Shown: in pieces, positions 36,150-44,285 of the stretch | Layout of the letters: every line of letters begins with the position of its first letter | Numbering within the stretch: position 1 is the first letter of the stretch | NCBI RefSeq assembly: GCF_026248825.1 | Contig: NZ_CP110973.1 | Span: forward strand, 3,119,001-3,183,000 | DNA length: 64,000 bases | Source: Larkinella insperata | GTDB taxonomy: Bacteria; Bacteroidota; Bacteroidia; Cytophagales; Spirosomataceae | Direction of reading: 5' to 3' | Notes under the pieces: generated by a model | What the model was told of the DNA's origin: nothing | What the model saw: the letters and a program-made list of their open reading frames with translations, nothing else | Database searches by the model: none | Made by a program: the position numbers and the translations under genes

Positions 36150-36157
36150 TTAAATTT
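36150..36157 (+). promoter_or_regulatory. Candidate -7 box of the kefF-kefC unit
   Basis: TAAATTTG is an exact TAnnTTTG match, 62 nt before the ATG of the KefF-like gene. No good TTG lies 20 nt upstream. Confidence 0.45.
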
Positions 36158-36219
36158 GACCAGACAGGGGCATCCGACGGGCTGGCCCGTTGCATATTTC
36201 AACTCTTTACGGCTAAAAA

Positions 36220-36822
36220 ATGGCGTCCGTTCTCATTCTTTTTGCGCACCCCGCCCTGGAGAAATCCCGGACCAACCGGATTTTGATGGGAGCCTGTCGG
36301 TCGGTCGCTTCGTCGGTTCCGTCGGTCACCGTCAATGATCTTTACGAGGAATACCCGGATTTTGACATCGACGTGGACCGGGAGCAGCAGTTGTTGCTCG
36401 ATCATGAATACATCATTCTACACCATCCGTTTTACTGGTATAGTGCGCCCGCGATGGTGAAACAGTGGGAGGATTTGGTACTCGAACACGGCTGGGCGTA
36501 CGGTCGGGAGGGCAATGCGCTGGTGGGCAAAAAGATTTTCAATGCCATCACCACCGGCGGTCCCCGGCGTGCCTACGAAGAAACGGGCCTGAACCGCTTT
36601 ACGGTGCGGCAGTTTCTGGCACCTTTTGACCAGACGGCGCATTTGTGCAAGATGATCTACCTGCCTCCGTTCGTTGTTCACGGCACCCACCGGCTCACGG
36701 AAGAGGAAATGCACCAGTACGCCCAGCAATACCAAAGTCTGCTGACCATGCTGGCCACCGAACAGGTCGATGTGGAAGACGCCCGGAAGCGGCTGTATCT
36801 GAATGAAATACTTGTTGATTAA
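36220..36822 (+). CDS. KefF/KefG-like NAD(P)H quinone oxidoreductase
   Basis: A 200-residue flavodoxin-fold protein of the NQO1/KefF family: SVLILFAHPALEKSRTNRIL at the N-terminus, IILHHPFYWYSAPAMVKQWE (the FMN/substrate region), and ITTGGPRRAY. In enterobacteria KefF/KefG bind and activate KefC/KefB and reduce toxic quinones. Here the gene lies 6 nt upstream of a KefC-type antiporter, the same arrangement, so the role of ancillary subunit is likely. Cytoplasmic, membrane-associated through its partner. Confidence 0.88.
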   Translation: MASVLILFAHPALEKSRTNRILMGACRSVASSVPSVTVNDLYEEYPDFDIDVDREQQLLLDHEYIILHHPFYWYSAPAMVKQWEDLVLEHGWAYGREGNALVGKKIFNAITTGGPRRAYEETGLNRFTVRQFLAPFDQTAHLCKMIYLPPFVVHGTHRLTEEEMHQYAQQYQSLLTMLATEQVDVEDARKRLYLNEILVD

Positions 36823-36828
36823 TCCATT

Positions 36829-38715
36829 ATGAACCAATCCATTCTAATTCAGGCCATTGTTTACCTGGCCTCGGGAGTTGTGTTTGTTCCCATTGCCAAA
36901 CGGCTGGGGCTGGGGTCGGTGCTGGGGTATTTGCTGGCCGGTGTGGCCATCGGCCCGGCGGTGCTGGGGCTGGTGGGCGATGAAGGACAGGATATCATGC
37001 ATTTTGCCGAATTCGGCGTCATCATCATGCTGTTTCTGGTGGGGCTGGAACTCGAGCCCGAACGGCTCTGGAAACTCCGCGTTCCGGTGTTGGGGCTGGG
37101 CGGGTTACAGGTGCTGCTGACGGCTTTGCTAACCGGCGGTCTGGCACTGGCAGCGGGTTTGCCGTGGCAACCGGCGCTGGCGCTGGGGATGATTCTGGCC
37201 ATGTCGTCGACCGCCATTGTGCTGCAAACCCTCAACGAAAAAGGGCTGATGCAGACAGCCGCCGGGCAGAATACCTTCGCCGTGCTGCTGTTTCAGGACA
37301 TTGCCGTTATTCCGATTTTAGCCATAATGCCGCTGCTGGCGACGTATCCGGTTGCTTCCTCAACCGATCACCACGCGCATTTTTCGCTGACCGACGGTTT
37401 GCCCGGCTGGTTGCGGCCGTTTGTGGTCGTTGGGGCGGTGCTGGCGCTGGTGTTGATTGGGCGGTATGTGATGGGAACGGTTTTTCGGATCATCGCCCGG
37501 ACCGGCCTGCGGGAGGTTTTCATTGCCACGGCTCTGCTGATGGTGGCGAGTATCTCGGTATTGATGGAAATGGTGGGGCTGAGTCCGGCGCTCGGGGCTT
37601 TTGTTGCGGGGGTGGTGTTGGCCAACAGCGAATACAAACACGAGCTGGAAAGCGACATTGATCCGTTCAAAGGGTTGTTGCTCGGTTTGTTTTTCATTTC
37701 CGTCGGGGCCGCCATCAATTTCGATCTGATCATGGAAAACCCCTTGCTGGTCATCGGAATTGTGGTGGCTATCATGGCGGCCAAGGCGCTGGTTCTGGCG
37801 GGGTTAGGGAGGACGTTTGGTTTGCCCACAGACCAGAACCTGTTGTTTTCGCTGGGGCTTTGTCAGGTAGGTGAGTTTGCCTTTGTGTTGTTTTCCTTCG
37901 CTTCGCAGAACGGTATTCTAGCGCAGAATGTGGTGGACCTCATGACGGCAGTTGTTGCCATCAGCATGGGCCTAACCCCGCTGGTTTTCCTGGCGAACGA
38001 AAAGCTGATTCTGCCGCGACTGGGCGCCAAAGAGGACGACAGGAAAGAACCGGATCACATCGAAGAACACAACGCCGTTATTGTGGCCGGTTTTGGCCGG
38101 TATGGTAACATTGTCGGGCGGTTTTTGCGGGCCAACAACATCGGTACGACGGTGCTGGATTTTGATTCGGATCGGGTCGATACACTGCGGAAACTGGGCA
38201 TGAAAGTCTACTACGGCGATGCCTCCCGGTACGATCTGCTCAAATCGGCGGGGGCGGAAAAAGCCCGGTTGATGATTATTGCGCTCGATTCGCCGGAGAA
38301 AGTGCTCGATCTGGTCGAAACAGCCAAAAAGCATTTTCCAAACCTGAAACTGCTGGTGCGGGCCGCCGACCGCGAAGATGCCTACGAACTGCTGGATGCG
38401 GGCCTCTCCCATGTTTACCGCGAAACGCTCGATAGTTCACTCCGGATGGGCGTCGATGCCATGACGTTGCTGGGCTTCCGAGCCTACCAGTCGCAGCGGG
38501 CGGCCCGATTGTTCCGTAAACACGACGAACGGAACCTAACCGAACTGGCCGCCGTTCGGCACGACCGCAAGCAGTATTTCAGCAGCGCCCGCCAGCGCAT
38601 CCGCGATCTGGAAGAACTGCTCAGTTCCGACACCAACGACCGCTGGCTGAAAGATGTTGACGACGGCTGGGACCCGGAAAGCCTGCGCAACGAAGTCCGG
38701 CAGATGAAGCCGTGA
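36829..38715 (+). CDS. KefC/KefB-type potassium:proton antiporter with RCK domain
   Basis: A 628-residue protein. A CPA2 membrane domain of about 12 helices (1-390) contains the loop HELESDIDPFKG, very close to the HALESD regulatory loop of E. coli KefC, followed by GLLLGLFFISVGAAINFD. The cytosolic RCK/TrkA-N domain begins VIVAGFGRYGNIVGRFLRAN (about 410) and keeps the Rossmann Asp (VLDFDSDR). In E. coli, glutathione holds such channels shut and electrophile adducts open them. Bacteroidota often lack glutathione, so a different thiol may gate this one. It forms a unit with the KefF-like gene. Confidence 0.92.
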   Translation: MNQSILIQAIVYLASGVVFVPIAKRLGLGSVLGYLLAGVAIGPAVLGLVGDEGQDIMHFAEFGVIIMLFLVGLELEPERLWKLRVPVLGLGGLQVLLTALLTGGLALAAGLPWQPALALGMILAMSSTAIVLQTLNEKGLMQTAAGQNTFAVLLFQDIAVIPILAIMPLLATYPVASSTDHHAHFSLTDGLPGWLRPFVVVGAVLALVLIGRYVMGTVFRIIARTGLREVFIATALLMVASISVLMEMVGLSPALGAFVAGVVLANSEYKHELESDIDPFKGLLLGLFFISVGAAINFDLIMENPLLVIGIVVAIMAAKALVLAGLGRTFGLPTDQNLLFSLGLCQVGEFAFVLFSFASQNGILAQNVVDLMTAVVAISMGLTPLVFLANEKLILPRLGAKEDDRKEPDHIEEHNAVIVAGFGRYGNIVGRFLRANNIGTTVLDFDSDRVDTLRKLGMKVYYGDASRYDLLKSAGAEKARLMIIALDSPEKVLDLVETAKKHFPNLKLLVRAADREDAYELLDAGLSHVYRETLDSSLRMGVDAMTLLGFRAYQSQRAARLFRKHDERNLTELAAVRHDRKQYFSSARQRIRDLEELLSSDTNDRWLKDVDDGWDPESLRNEVRQMKP

Positions 38716-38830
38716 GCTGACTAAAAATAAAGGGGGCGTTTTGAGCGCTGGGGCGGCTTTGGCGATTTTTCGGAAGGAACTTATCGCGGCAATTGTTAAC
38801 TTGCTATAAGAAAAGATAGCCATACCACCT

Positions 38831-41335
38831 GTGCAACCATTGCCGCTGACATTTGATTTTGCCGAAGAAACCACCTATTTCGCCGACCTCATTCTACCCG
38901 TTCCGATCCCAAGGATGTTTACCTACCGCGTGCCGCGCGATATGGTGGAACGGCTGAAAGTGGGCGCGCGGGTGATTGTGCCGTTTGGCAAAAACCGGGT
39001 GTATACGGCCGTTGTCGGGCGCATTCATCACCAGCCTCCGAGTAATTACCAGGCCAAATACATCCTCGAACTCCTGGACGAATACCCGCTGGTGACAACC
39101 TACCAGCTGGAGTTATTCTCCTGGATGGCTGAGTATTACCTCTGTAACATCGGCGAGGTGCTGAACGTGGCGCTGCCCTCGGGGCTGAAGATTACGAGCC
39201 AGTCGAAAGTGCAGTACAACCCGGACTTTGACTACCCCGAACTGCTGACGGAGGGTGAAGGGCGGTTGCTGGATGAACTGAAAAAACATTCGGCCCTGTC
39301 GTACGAAGAACTCGGGCGGCTGGTCGGGGAAACCAACGTGCCGACAACGATCAAATCGCTGGTGGGAAAACGGGCGGTGATTGTGTTCGACGAGGTGCGG
39401 GAAAAGTACGTGCCGAAAATGGTGCGGAAAGTGCGGCTGACGGAGCGCTACGAAACCCGTGAGCAGGTCCTGGCCCTAATCAATGCACTGGAGAAATCGC
39501 CCAAGCAGCAGGAAGTGGTCATGAAATACCTGAGCTACGTGCCGGTGCAGAATAACCCCATCCTGAACCGCAAAGGGCTCGACAAAACCGTCCTGAACCA
39601 GGACGATGAAGTCTCGCAGTCTTCGCTGCAAACGCTGATCAAAAATCAGGTTTTCGAAACGTATGAAGTGATCGTGCCGCGTTTTGGCGACGACGATTTG
39701 CCGAATGTGGAAGTAAAACTGACGGACGTTCAACAGCGGGCCTGCAACCAGGTGCTCAGCCAGTTTAACGAAAAAGACATTGTTTTGCTGCACGGTATTA
39801 CCGGAAGCGGGAAAACGGAAGTGTATATCAACCTGATCCAGACGGCCCTGGAAAGTGGTTCGCAGGTCCTTTACCTGCTGCCCGAAATCGCTCTGACAAC
39901 CCAGATTGTGGTCCGGCTGAAAAAAGTTTTTGGTGACAAACTGGGTATTTATCATTCCAAATTTTCGGATAACGAGCGGGTGGAGGTCTGGAAGGGCATT
40001 GTCGACGGACAATACCAGTTTGTGGTGGGCGTGCGCTCGGCGGTTTTTCTGCCGTTCGACAACCTGGGGCTGATTATTGTGGATGAGGAACACGAAACGT
40101 CCTACAAACAGCACGATCCGGCTCCGCGCTACCACGCCCGTGATGTGGCGATGATGATTGCCCACTGGCAGAAAGCCAAAGTCCTGCTCGGCTCGGCCAC
40201 ACCGTCCATCGAAAGTTACTACCACGCGCAGCAGGGGCGTTATGGTCTGGTAGAACTGCTGGAACGTTACGGCGACGCCATGCTGCCCGATATCGTACTG
40301 GTAAACACCCGCGTTGAACGGCAGCAGAAGAAGATGAAAAACGAGTTTTCGTCCGTCTTGCTGGATCATTTGCAACACAATCTGGAGCGGAAGGAGCAGA
40401 GCATTCTGTTCCAGAACCGGCGCGGCTATTCGCCGTACCTGCAATGCGAAGATTGCGAATGGACAAGCCGCTGCCCCAACTGCGACGTGAGCCTGACCTA
40501 CCACATGCGGGCCGCCGAACTGCGGTGCCACTACTGCGGTCACCACGATCCCGTGCCGAAAAGCTGCCCAGCCTGCGGTTCGTTCAAAGTGCGGACGATC
40601 GGTTTTGGAACCGAAAAGCTAGAAGACCAGTTGCAGATTGTGTTTCCGGAAGCCCAGATTCAGCGCATGGACCTGGACACCACGCGGGCCAAAAATGCCT
40701 ATCAGCAGATCATTTCGGAATTTGAGGGCGGCAACGTCGATATTCTGGTCGGCACGCAGATGATCAGCAAGGGGCTCGATTTCGGGAACGTCAGCCTGGT
40801 CGGTATTTTCGACGCCGACCGGATGATTCACTACCCGGAATTTCGGGCCGTGGAGCGGGCGTTTCAGATGATTACCCAGGTGAGCGGCCGGGCCGGACGT
40901 CGCGCGGATCGGCGGGGTAAAGTCCTGATTCAGACGACGAATCCGCAGCAGGCCGTGTTGCTCAAAGTGATGGAAAACGATTACAGGGGCTTGTTCGAAG
41001 AGGAAATCATCGAGCGGCAAAATTTTAATTACCCGCCTTTCTCGCGGCTTATCAAACTGACGGTTCGGCACGCTGAGCAAAACATCAGTCAGCAGGCGGC
41101 CCAACGGCTGGTGGATCAACTGACCGAGAAGCTGGGCGAAGCGCGGGTGCTGGGGCCGGAAGTGCCGCTGGTGGAGCGCATCCGCAACCAGTTTCTGTAC
41201 ACGATTCTGATCAAACTCGAACGCAGCATCAGCCCCAAAGCCGCTAAGGCATTTATTCTGGAGAAAATCAACGAGCTACTGAGTGACAAGGGCCTGAAAG
41301 CCGTAACGATCGTAGCGGACGTAGATTGTCTCTGA
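38831..41335 (+). CDS. priA: Primosomal protein N' (PriA helicase)
   Basis: An 834-residue SF2 helicase starting at GTG. The N-terminal 3'BD region carries DLILPVPIPRMFTYRVP. Walker A is GITGSGKTEVY, motif II is DEEHETSYKQ, and the eight zinc-binding Cys appear in four CxxC pairs (CEDC, CPNC, CHYC, CPAC). Motif V/VI regions include VGTQMISKGLDF and QVSGRAGRR. PriA restarts stalled replication forks by loading the primosome at recombination intermediates. It is a single gene, convergent with the unknown gene of the PARP locus; that proximity may be incidental. Confidence 0.96.
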   Translation: MQPLPLTFDFAEETTYFADLILPVPIPRMFTYRVPRDMVERLKVGARVIVPFGKNRVYTAVVGRIHHQPPSNYQAKYILELLDEYPLVTTYQLELFSWMAEYYLCNIGEVLNVALPSGLKITSQSKVQYNPDFDYPELLTEGEGRLLDELKKHSALSYEELGRLVGETNVPTTIKSLVGKRAVIVFDEVREKYVPKMVRKVRLTERYETREQVLALINALEKSPKQQEVVMKYLSYVPVQNNPILNRKGLDKTVLNQDDEVSQSSLQTLIKNQVFETYEVIVPRFGDDDLPNVEVKLTDVQQRACNQVLSQFNEKDIVLLHGITGSGKTEVYINLIQTALESGSQVLYLLPEIALTTQIVVRLKKVFGDKLGIYHSKFSDNERVEVWKGIVDGQYQFVVGVRSAVFLPFDNLGLIIVDEEHETSYKQHDPAPRYHARDVAMMIAHWQKAKVLLGSATPSIESYYHAQQGRYGLVELLERYGDAMLPDIVLVNTRVERQQKKMKNEFSSVLLDHLQHNLERKEQSILFQNRRGYSPYLQCEDCEWTSRCPNCDVSLTYHMRAAELRCHYCGHHDPVPKSCPACGSFKVRTIGFGTEKLEDQLQIVFPEAQIQRMDLDTTRAKNAYQQIISEFEGGNVDILVGTQMISKGLDFGNVSLVGIFDADRMIHYPEFRAVERAFQMITQVSGRAGRRADRRGKVLIQTTNPQQAVLLKVMENDYRGLFEEEIIERQNFNYPPFSRLIKLTVRHAEQNISQQAAQRLVDQLTEKLGEARVLGPEVPLVERIRNQFLYTILIKLERSISPKAAKAFILEKINELLSDKGLKAVTIVADVDCL

Positions 41336-41520
41336 GGCTCCCCCGCTGCAAGCCCTGGTGAAACAGAAAGAGGCAAACGACCACCTGCAACCGGGTCAAA
41401 ACCGAATAACAGCTCAGTTTGAAAAGGATCAACGGTTTGTTCTGGAAAACAAGCAGCAACAGGATCTTCAAGGCCATGATCGTCGTGGCGAATGCAGATT
41501 GTGGGTTGATTTTCATAAGT

Positions 41521-41982
41521 CTAGGCGAGCGCTTGTCGAAACAGTTCTTCCCGGTTCCGTAAATTACTCCGATTGACTTCTGAGCCGCAACTTCCGGTGC
41601 TGTGCGAACCAAAAGCCCGCAGACTCGTCGGCAGTGAATCGTATTTGGCCAGCGCCATCAGCCAGACCGTACGATCCATGTAGGGAGCCAGCAGCGCCCG
41701 GGCGCGGTTCAGGTAGCGGTGTTGGCGCGGCTTCCAGACGGGGCGGAATTGATACACCACTCCCTCGCCATTCAGCAGGTCCGGAAGCGCCTGGGGCGGA
41801 GCCAGCGGCAACAATTCTGCCAGCAGATACAAGCCCAGCTCAACGTTCAGCAACCGGTTGGCCAGTTGGCCCGGCAGTTCGTGTTGAAACCGGAGTTGTG
41901 TCGCCAGCGGTTCCTGCCAGTGCAAGGAGAAAGGACTCAGCTGGCGGGCACGAAGAGAGTCGGACAAAGGCAGTGCATTCAT
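41521..41982 (-). CDS. Unknown protein A' of the PARP locus, paralog of the 43759-44148 product
   Basis: A 153-residue protein with no signal peptide and no family I recognise. Its central part, RLLNVELGLYLLAELLP then PPQALPDLLN, PRQHRYLN and a final RNREELFRQAL, aligns with the product of 43759-44148 (LLDVELGLFLISQLRP, ALPDLLS, RQHKLRN, RNRLTVLRKVL). It is predicted mainly alpha-helical. Its own promoter region carries the same palindrome plus -7 box as the other paralog, so the two are co-regulated. It lies downstream of the small winged-helix gene (83 nt gap). Function unknown; likely works with the PARP protein. Confidence 0.7.
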   Translation of the reverse strand: MNALPLSDSLRARQLSPFSLHWQEPLATQLRFQHELPGQLANRLLNVELGLYLLAELLPLAPPQALPDLLNGEGVVYQFRPVWKPRQHRYLNRARALLAPYMDRTVWLMALAKYDSLPTSLRAFGSHSTGSCGSEVNRSNLRNREELFRQALA

Positions 41983-42027
41983 GGTCTATGTTGTTTACCG
42001 TCGGTCAGTTCGACGCGTTGATCATAA

Positions 42028-42062
42028 CAAAAATGCACCCTGAAGAACGTAACCTTTTTACG
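42028..42062 (-). promoter_or_regulatory. Promoter/operator of gene A'
   Basis: On the plus strand the palindrome CGTAA-CCTTT-TTACG occupies 42048-42062. Twelve nt toward the gene lies CAAAAATG (42028-42035), which reads CATTTTTG on the minus strand, one mismatch to TAnnTTTG. Layout and spacing match the site at 44192-44226 exactly. Confidence 0.65.
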
Positions 42063-42065
42063 TTG

Positions 42066-42353
42066 TCAACTTTTTTTTAAATTATTTTTTGTCCGATTCG
42101 TCAAGAGGGGCGGCAGGACCGTCAGGGGCGGGAAATAATAAACCCGGTACGTTCCGTTGTCGTTGATGGCCCAGTTTTCCTGTTGGGCCACCGCAAACAG
42201 CCAGGTTGAAATTTCGGCCTGATAAGCCCGGTAACCCCGGTTGCGGAGGTGGTTTTTTACGTCCAGCGTCGTGGTGCTTCCTTCGGCCAGAATCAGGGTC
42301 GTAGCGGCCAGGCGGACGGCCTGCCGGGTGGTTTTCTTTGCTCCGGTTTTCAT
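42066..42353 (-). CDS. Small winged-helix-like protein of the PARP locus
   Basis: With the ATG at 42353, 2 nt after the PARP stop codon, the protein has 95 residues. An alternative start at 42392 would overlap the PARP gene. The N-terminus is basic (MKTGAKKTTRQAVRLAA). The pattern TTTLDVKNHLRNRGYRAYQA, then a helix and a final hairpin NDNGTYRVYYF, fits a winged helix-turn-helix. The C-terminal 20 residues are Pro- and Lys-rich. It could bind nucleic acid or bridge the PARP to DNA. Tight coupling to the PARP gene argues for a shared function. No known family assigned. Confidence 0.65.
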   Translation of the reverse strand: MKTGAKKTTRQAVRLAATTLILAEGSTTTLDVKNHLRNRGYRAYQAEISTWLFAVAQQENWAINDNGTYRVYYFPPLTVLPPLLTNRTKNNLKKS

Positions 42354-42355
42354 GC

Positions 42356-43708
42356 TTATAGTTTGATTCTGACCATATACCGAACGGTACACTGGGCCTG
42401 GTTGTACACAATGAACTCGTTTTTGAGCAGGCTCTCGCCCCGTTGCGCAAATACCGAATCGTACCGGGGATTGATCCGCTTCAGGACTGCCTGGTCCAGC
42501 TTCATGTGCTGAGGCTCGTGGCGGGTTACTTTCATCTGCTTGCCAACGTGAACTTCGTAGATGCCCAGGTAGCCTTCTTTCTGTTTCCCGTTCGTCCAGA
42601 CCGAACCGTGTAGTGATGTATAATTGAGGGATTTGCTGAATTGATCAGCGAAATAAATGCCGTAGCCAAACATTTTTCCGGTGATGACGGCATTCGTCGG
42701 GCGCAGCACCAACCCGGTTTTAAGAATTGACAACCAGTTTTCGCTGCGGCTGCCGTGCCAGAGCAACTGCGTTTTGGGAGTGGAACTACTGCCGACGTAG
42801 GCTTCAAAAGCCGCCTGGGCGTGGGCCTGGCTGACGCTGAAAGCCGCGTCGAACTTGTCGGCGTCTGAGCCCATCATCCGTTTGATGAGCGTTAGTACCC
42901 GCTTGTCGGTAACGGGTTCCACCGTCAGGTTCATCATCTCGAGCAGCGAAGCGGGCGTTTGGTCGGGACTTTCCTGCGACTGACGCAGCTCGACCTGCCC
43001 GCGCATGACGTCCAGCGTGTCCTGTTCAGAAGCCAGTTGATCGTGCAGCTTTTGCAGGTCGTCGGCGGTTTGGGGCGTTTGGGCTAGCAAATGCTGGCCA
43101 ACTTTGCCCATTTTTCGGGGAATCACTTTAAACAGTTCGAGCAGCGTGCGGTTGTAAGCGGTTACATCGGCGTTCGGTGCCACCAGCGTCGTCAGATCGT
43201 TGAGCAGTTGCTGGGCCGTTTCGACCTGTTTGCGCGTAACCTGCTGGGCCGTCACAACGTAATTCTGAAAAATCGACTGGTTGGCGAGTTCCATCAACCG
43301 GTTCATCAGACCGCGCACCTCCGGATCGGCAATGGTGCTGGCGTCGGTAACGGCGGGCCCCTCAACGTACATGTGCGTCTGATCAACGTAGCCTTTCGTT
43401 ACTTTTTCCCGGATTTTCCGGTCCCATTGCGCCATTGGGTAGGTGGCCACACTTTTGGAGCCGCCTACCCGTCCGTAATGGACCGTAAACGTACCATCCG
43501 GCTGTTCGTGCATTTCGTAGTATTTGTTGTTGTTTTCAGCAGTGACCATAATCAGTTTTACGGTCCGCAGCTTTGGAGTCGGAACATCAGCCGGTTTGGC
43601 CGATGAATCGACGGTGGGCGTGGGTGGACTAGTCGGAAAGGGGGCGGTTTTGAGCGCAGTTGCTGGCGCAACAAGTTGGGTAACCTGCTGAATCAGATTC
43701 GAAAGCAT
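42356..43708 (-). CDS. Bacterial poly(ADP-ribose) polymerase-like protein, WGR plus PARP catalytic domain
   Basis: A 450-residue protein. After a Pro/Ala-rich N-terminus (1-48) comes a WGR domain (about 50-110, with HYGRVGGSKSVATY), which in eukaryotic PARPs contacts DNA and relays activation. Residues ~125-275 are helical, matching the PARP regulatory domain. The catalytic domain (about 280-450) keeps the NAD-binding His318 (LLWHGSRSENWLSILKTG), Tyr352 (GYGIYFADQFSKSLNY) and Glu431 (KNEFIVYNQAQ). The His-to-Tyr spacing of 34 equals that in human PARP1, and the Ser and Tyr of the SKSxNY block are also kept. A complete H-Y-E triad predicts chain-forming ADP-ribosylation, probably triggered by damaged DNA. 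No ADP-ribose hydrolase is encoded nearby. Confidence 0.92.
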   Translation of the reverse strand: MLSNLIQQVTQLVAPATALKTAPFPTSPPTPTVDSSAKPADVPTPKLRTVKLIMVTAENNNKYYEMHEQPDGTFTVHYGRVGGSKSVATYPMAQWDRKIREKVTKGYVDQTHMYVEGPAVTDASTIADPEVRGLMNRLMELANQSIFQNYVVTAQQVTRKQVETAQQLLNDLTTLVAPNADVTAYNRTLLELFKVIPRKMGKVGQHLLAQTPQTADDLQKLHDQLASEQDTLDVMRGQVELRQSQESPDQTPASLLEMMNLTVEPVTDKRVLTLIKRMMGSDADKFDAAFSVSQAHAQAAFEAYVGSSSTPKTQLLWHGSRSENWLSILKTGLVLRPTNAVITGKMFGYGIYFADQFSKSLNYTSLHGSVWTNGKQKEGYLGIYEVHVGKQMKVTRHEPQHMKLDQAVLKRINPRYDSVFAQRGESLLKNEFIVYNQAQCTVRYMVRIKL

Positions 43709-43758
43709 ATCAATCTGGAAAGTTAGAAAAGGAGGGATAGAAACAAACAGGAGGGCAA

Positions 43759-44148
43759 TCAGCTCAGGACTTTCCGCAGAACGGTCAACCGGTTGCGGGA
43801 AAAACCGACGGTTTTAGGACCGAACCGGCTGCGGTCGCGGCTGATGTCATACGCCTGAAGATCGGCGGGGGCCGCCATGTATATTTCCAGCAGGTCGTGC
43901 CAGCGGCTGTAGGGCGTCAGGTGGGTCAGCAGCGCCAGCCCGCGGTTGCGGAGCTTGTGCTGGCGGGTGGTCCAGCCGGGATTGACGTGGCTGAGCAGAT
44001 CGGGCAGGGCGCCGGGCGATGCGTTTGGCCGGAGCTGAGAGATTAGGAACAGGCCCAGTTCAACGTCCAGAAGTTGACGGGCCGACAGCCGGGTTACCCG
44101 GCGACCGCCCGTAACGGCGGTTTGCGGAGAGGAGAGTAGTGTATTCAT
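43759..44148 (-). CDS. Unknown protein A of the PARP locus, first gene of the operon
   Basis: A 129-residue protein, no leader, predicted helical. Conserved core shared with the 41521-41982 product: LLDVELGLFLISQLRP, GALPDLL, TRQHKLRNRGLALL and the C-terminal RNRLTVLRKVL. No known family recognised. It lies 50 nt upstream of the PARP gene and starts ~65 nt from the regulatory palindrome, so it leads the operon A, PARP, winged-helix protein. The duplicated, co-regulated A/A' genes bracketing the PARP suggest dedicated partners such as substrates, effectors or inhibitors. Confidence 0.7.
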   Translation of the reverse strand: MNTLLSSPQTAVTGGRRVTRLSARQLLDVELGLFLISQLRPNASPGALPDLLSHVNPGWTTRQHKLRNRGLALLTHLTPYSRWHDLLEIYMAAPADLQAYDISRDRSRFGPKTVGFSRNRLTVLRKVLS

Positions 44149-44191
44149 CGTGTTGTTGTTGTTTACGGCTCGGTTGAGGAATCGAACAGGA

Positions 44192-44226
44192 CAAAGTTGG
44201 CCCGTTCACAACGTAATCTTTTTACG
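44192..44226 (-). promoter_or_regulatory. Promoter/operator of the A-PARP operon, next to the WYL gene
   Basis: Palindrome CGTAA-TCTTT-TTACG at 44212-44226; twelve nt toward gene A lies CAAAGTTG (44192-44199), reading CAACTTTG on the minus strand, one mismatch to TAnnTTTG. The palindrome would cover the -33 region. It also lies 60 nt upstream of the divergent WYL regulator, its likely binder. Confidence 0.68.
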
Positions 44227-44285
44227 GTCTTCTGTTTTTCTGTAAAAAAAATTTCGCTTCTTTACCGCAACAAATTCGGTGTCCC

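Noticed and set aside
39476..40546. 356-codon minus-strand frame opposite priA
   Set aside because: Antisense shadow in GC-rich coding DNA; priA motifs are intact on the plus strand.
42354..42392. Earlier start for the small winged-helix gene
   Set aside because: It would overlap the PARP coding region; the ATG at 42353 gives tight coupling and a basic, compact N-terminus.
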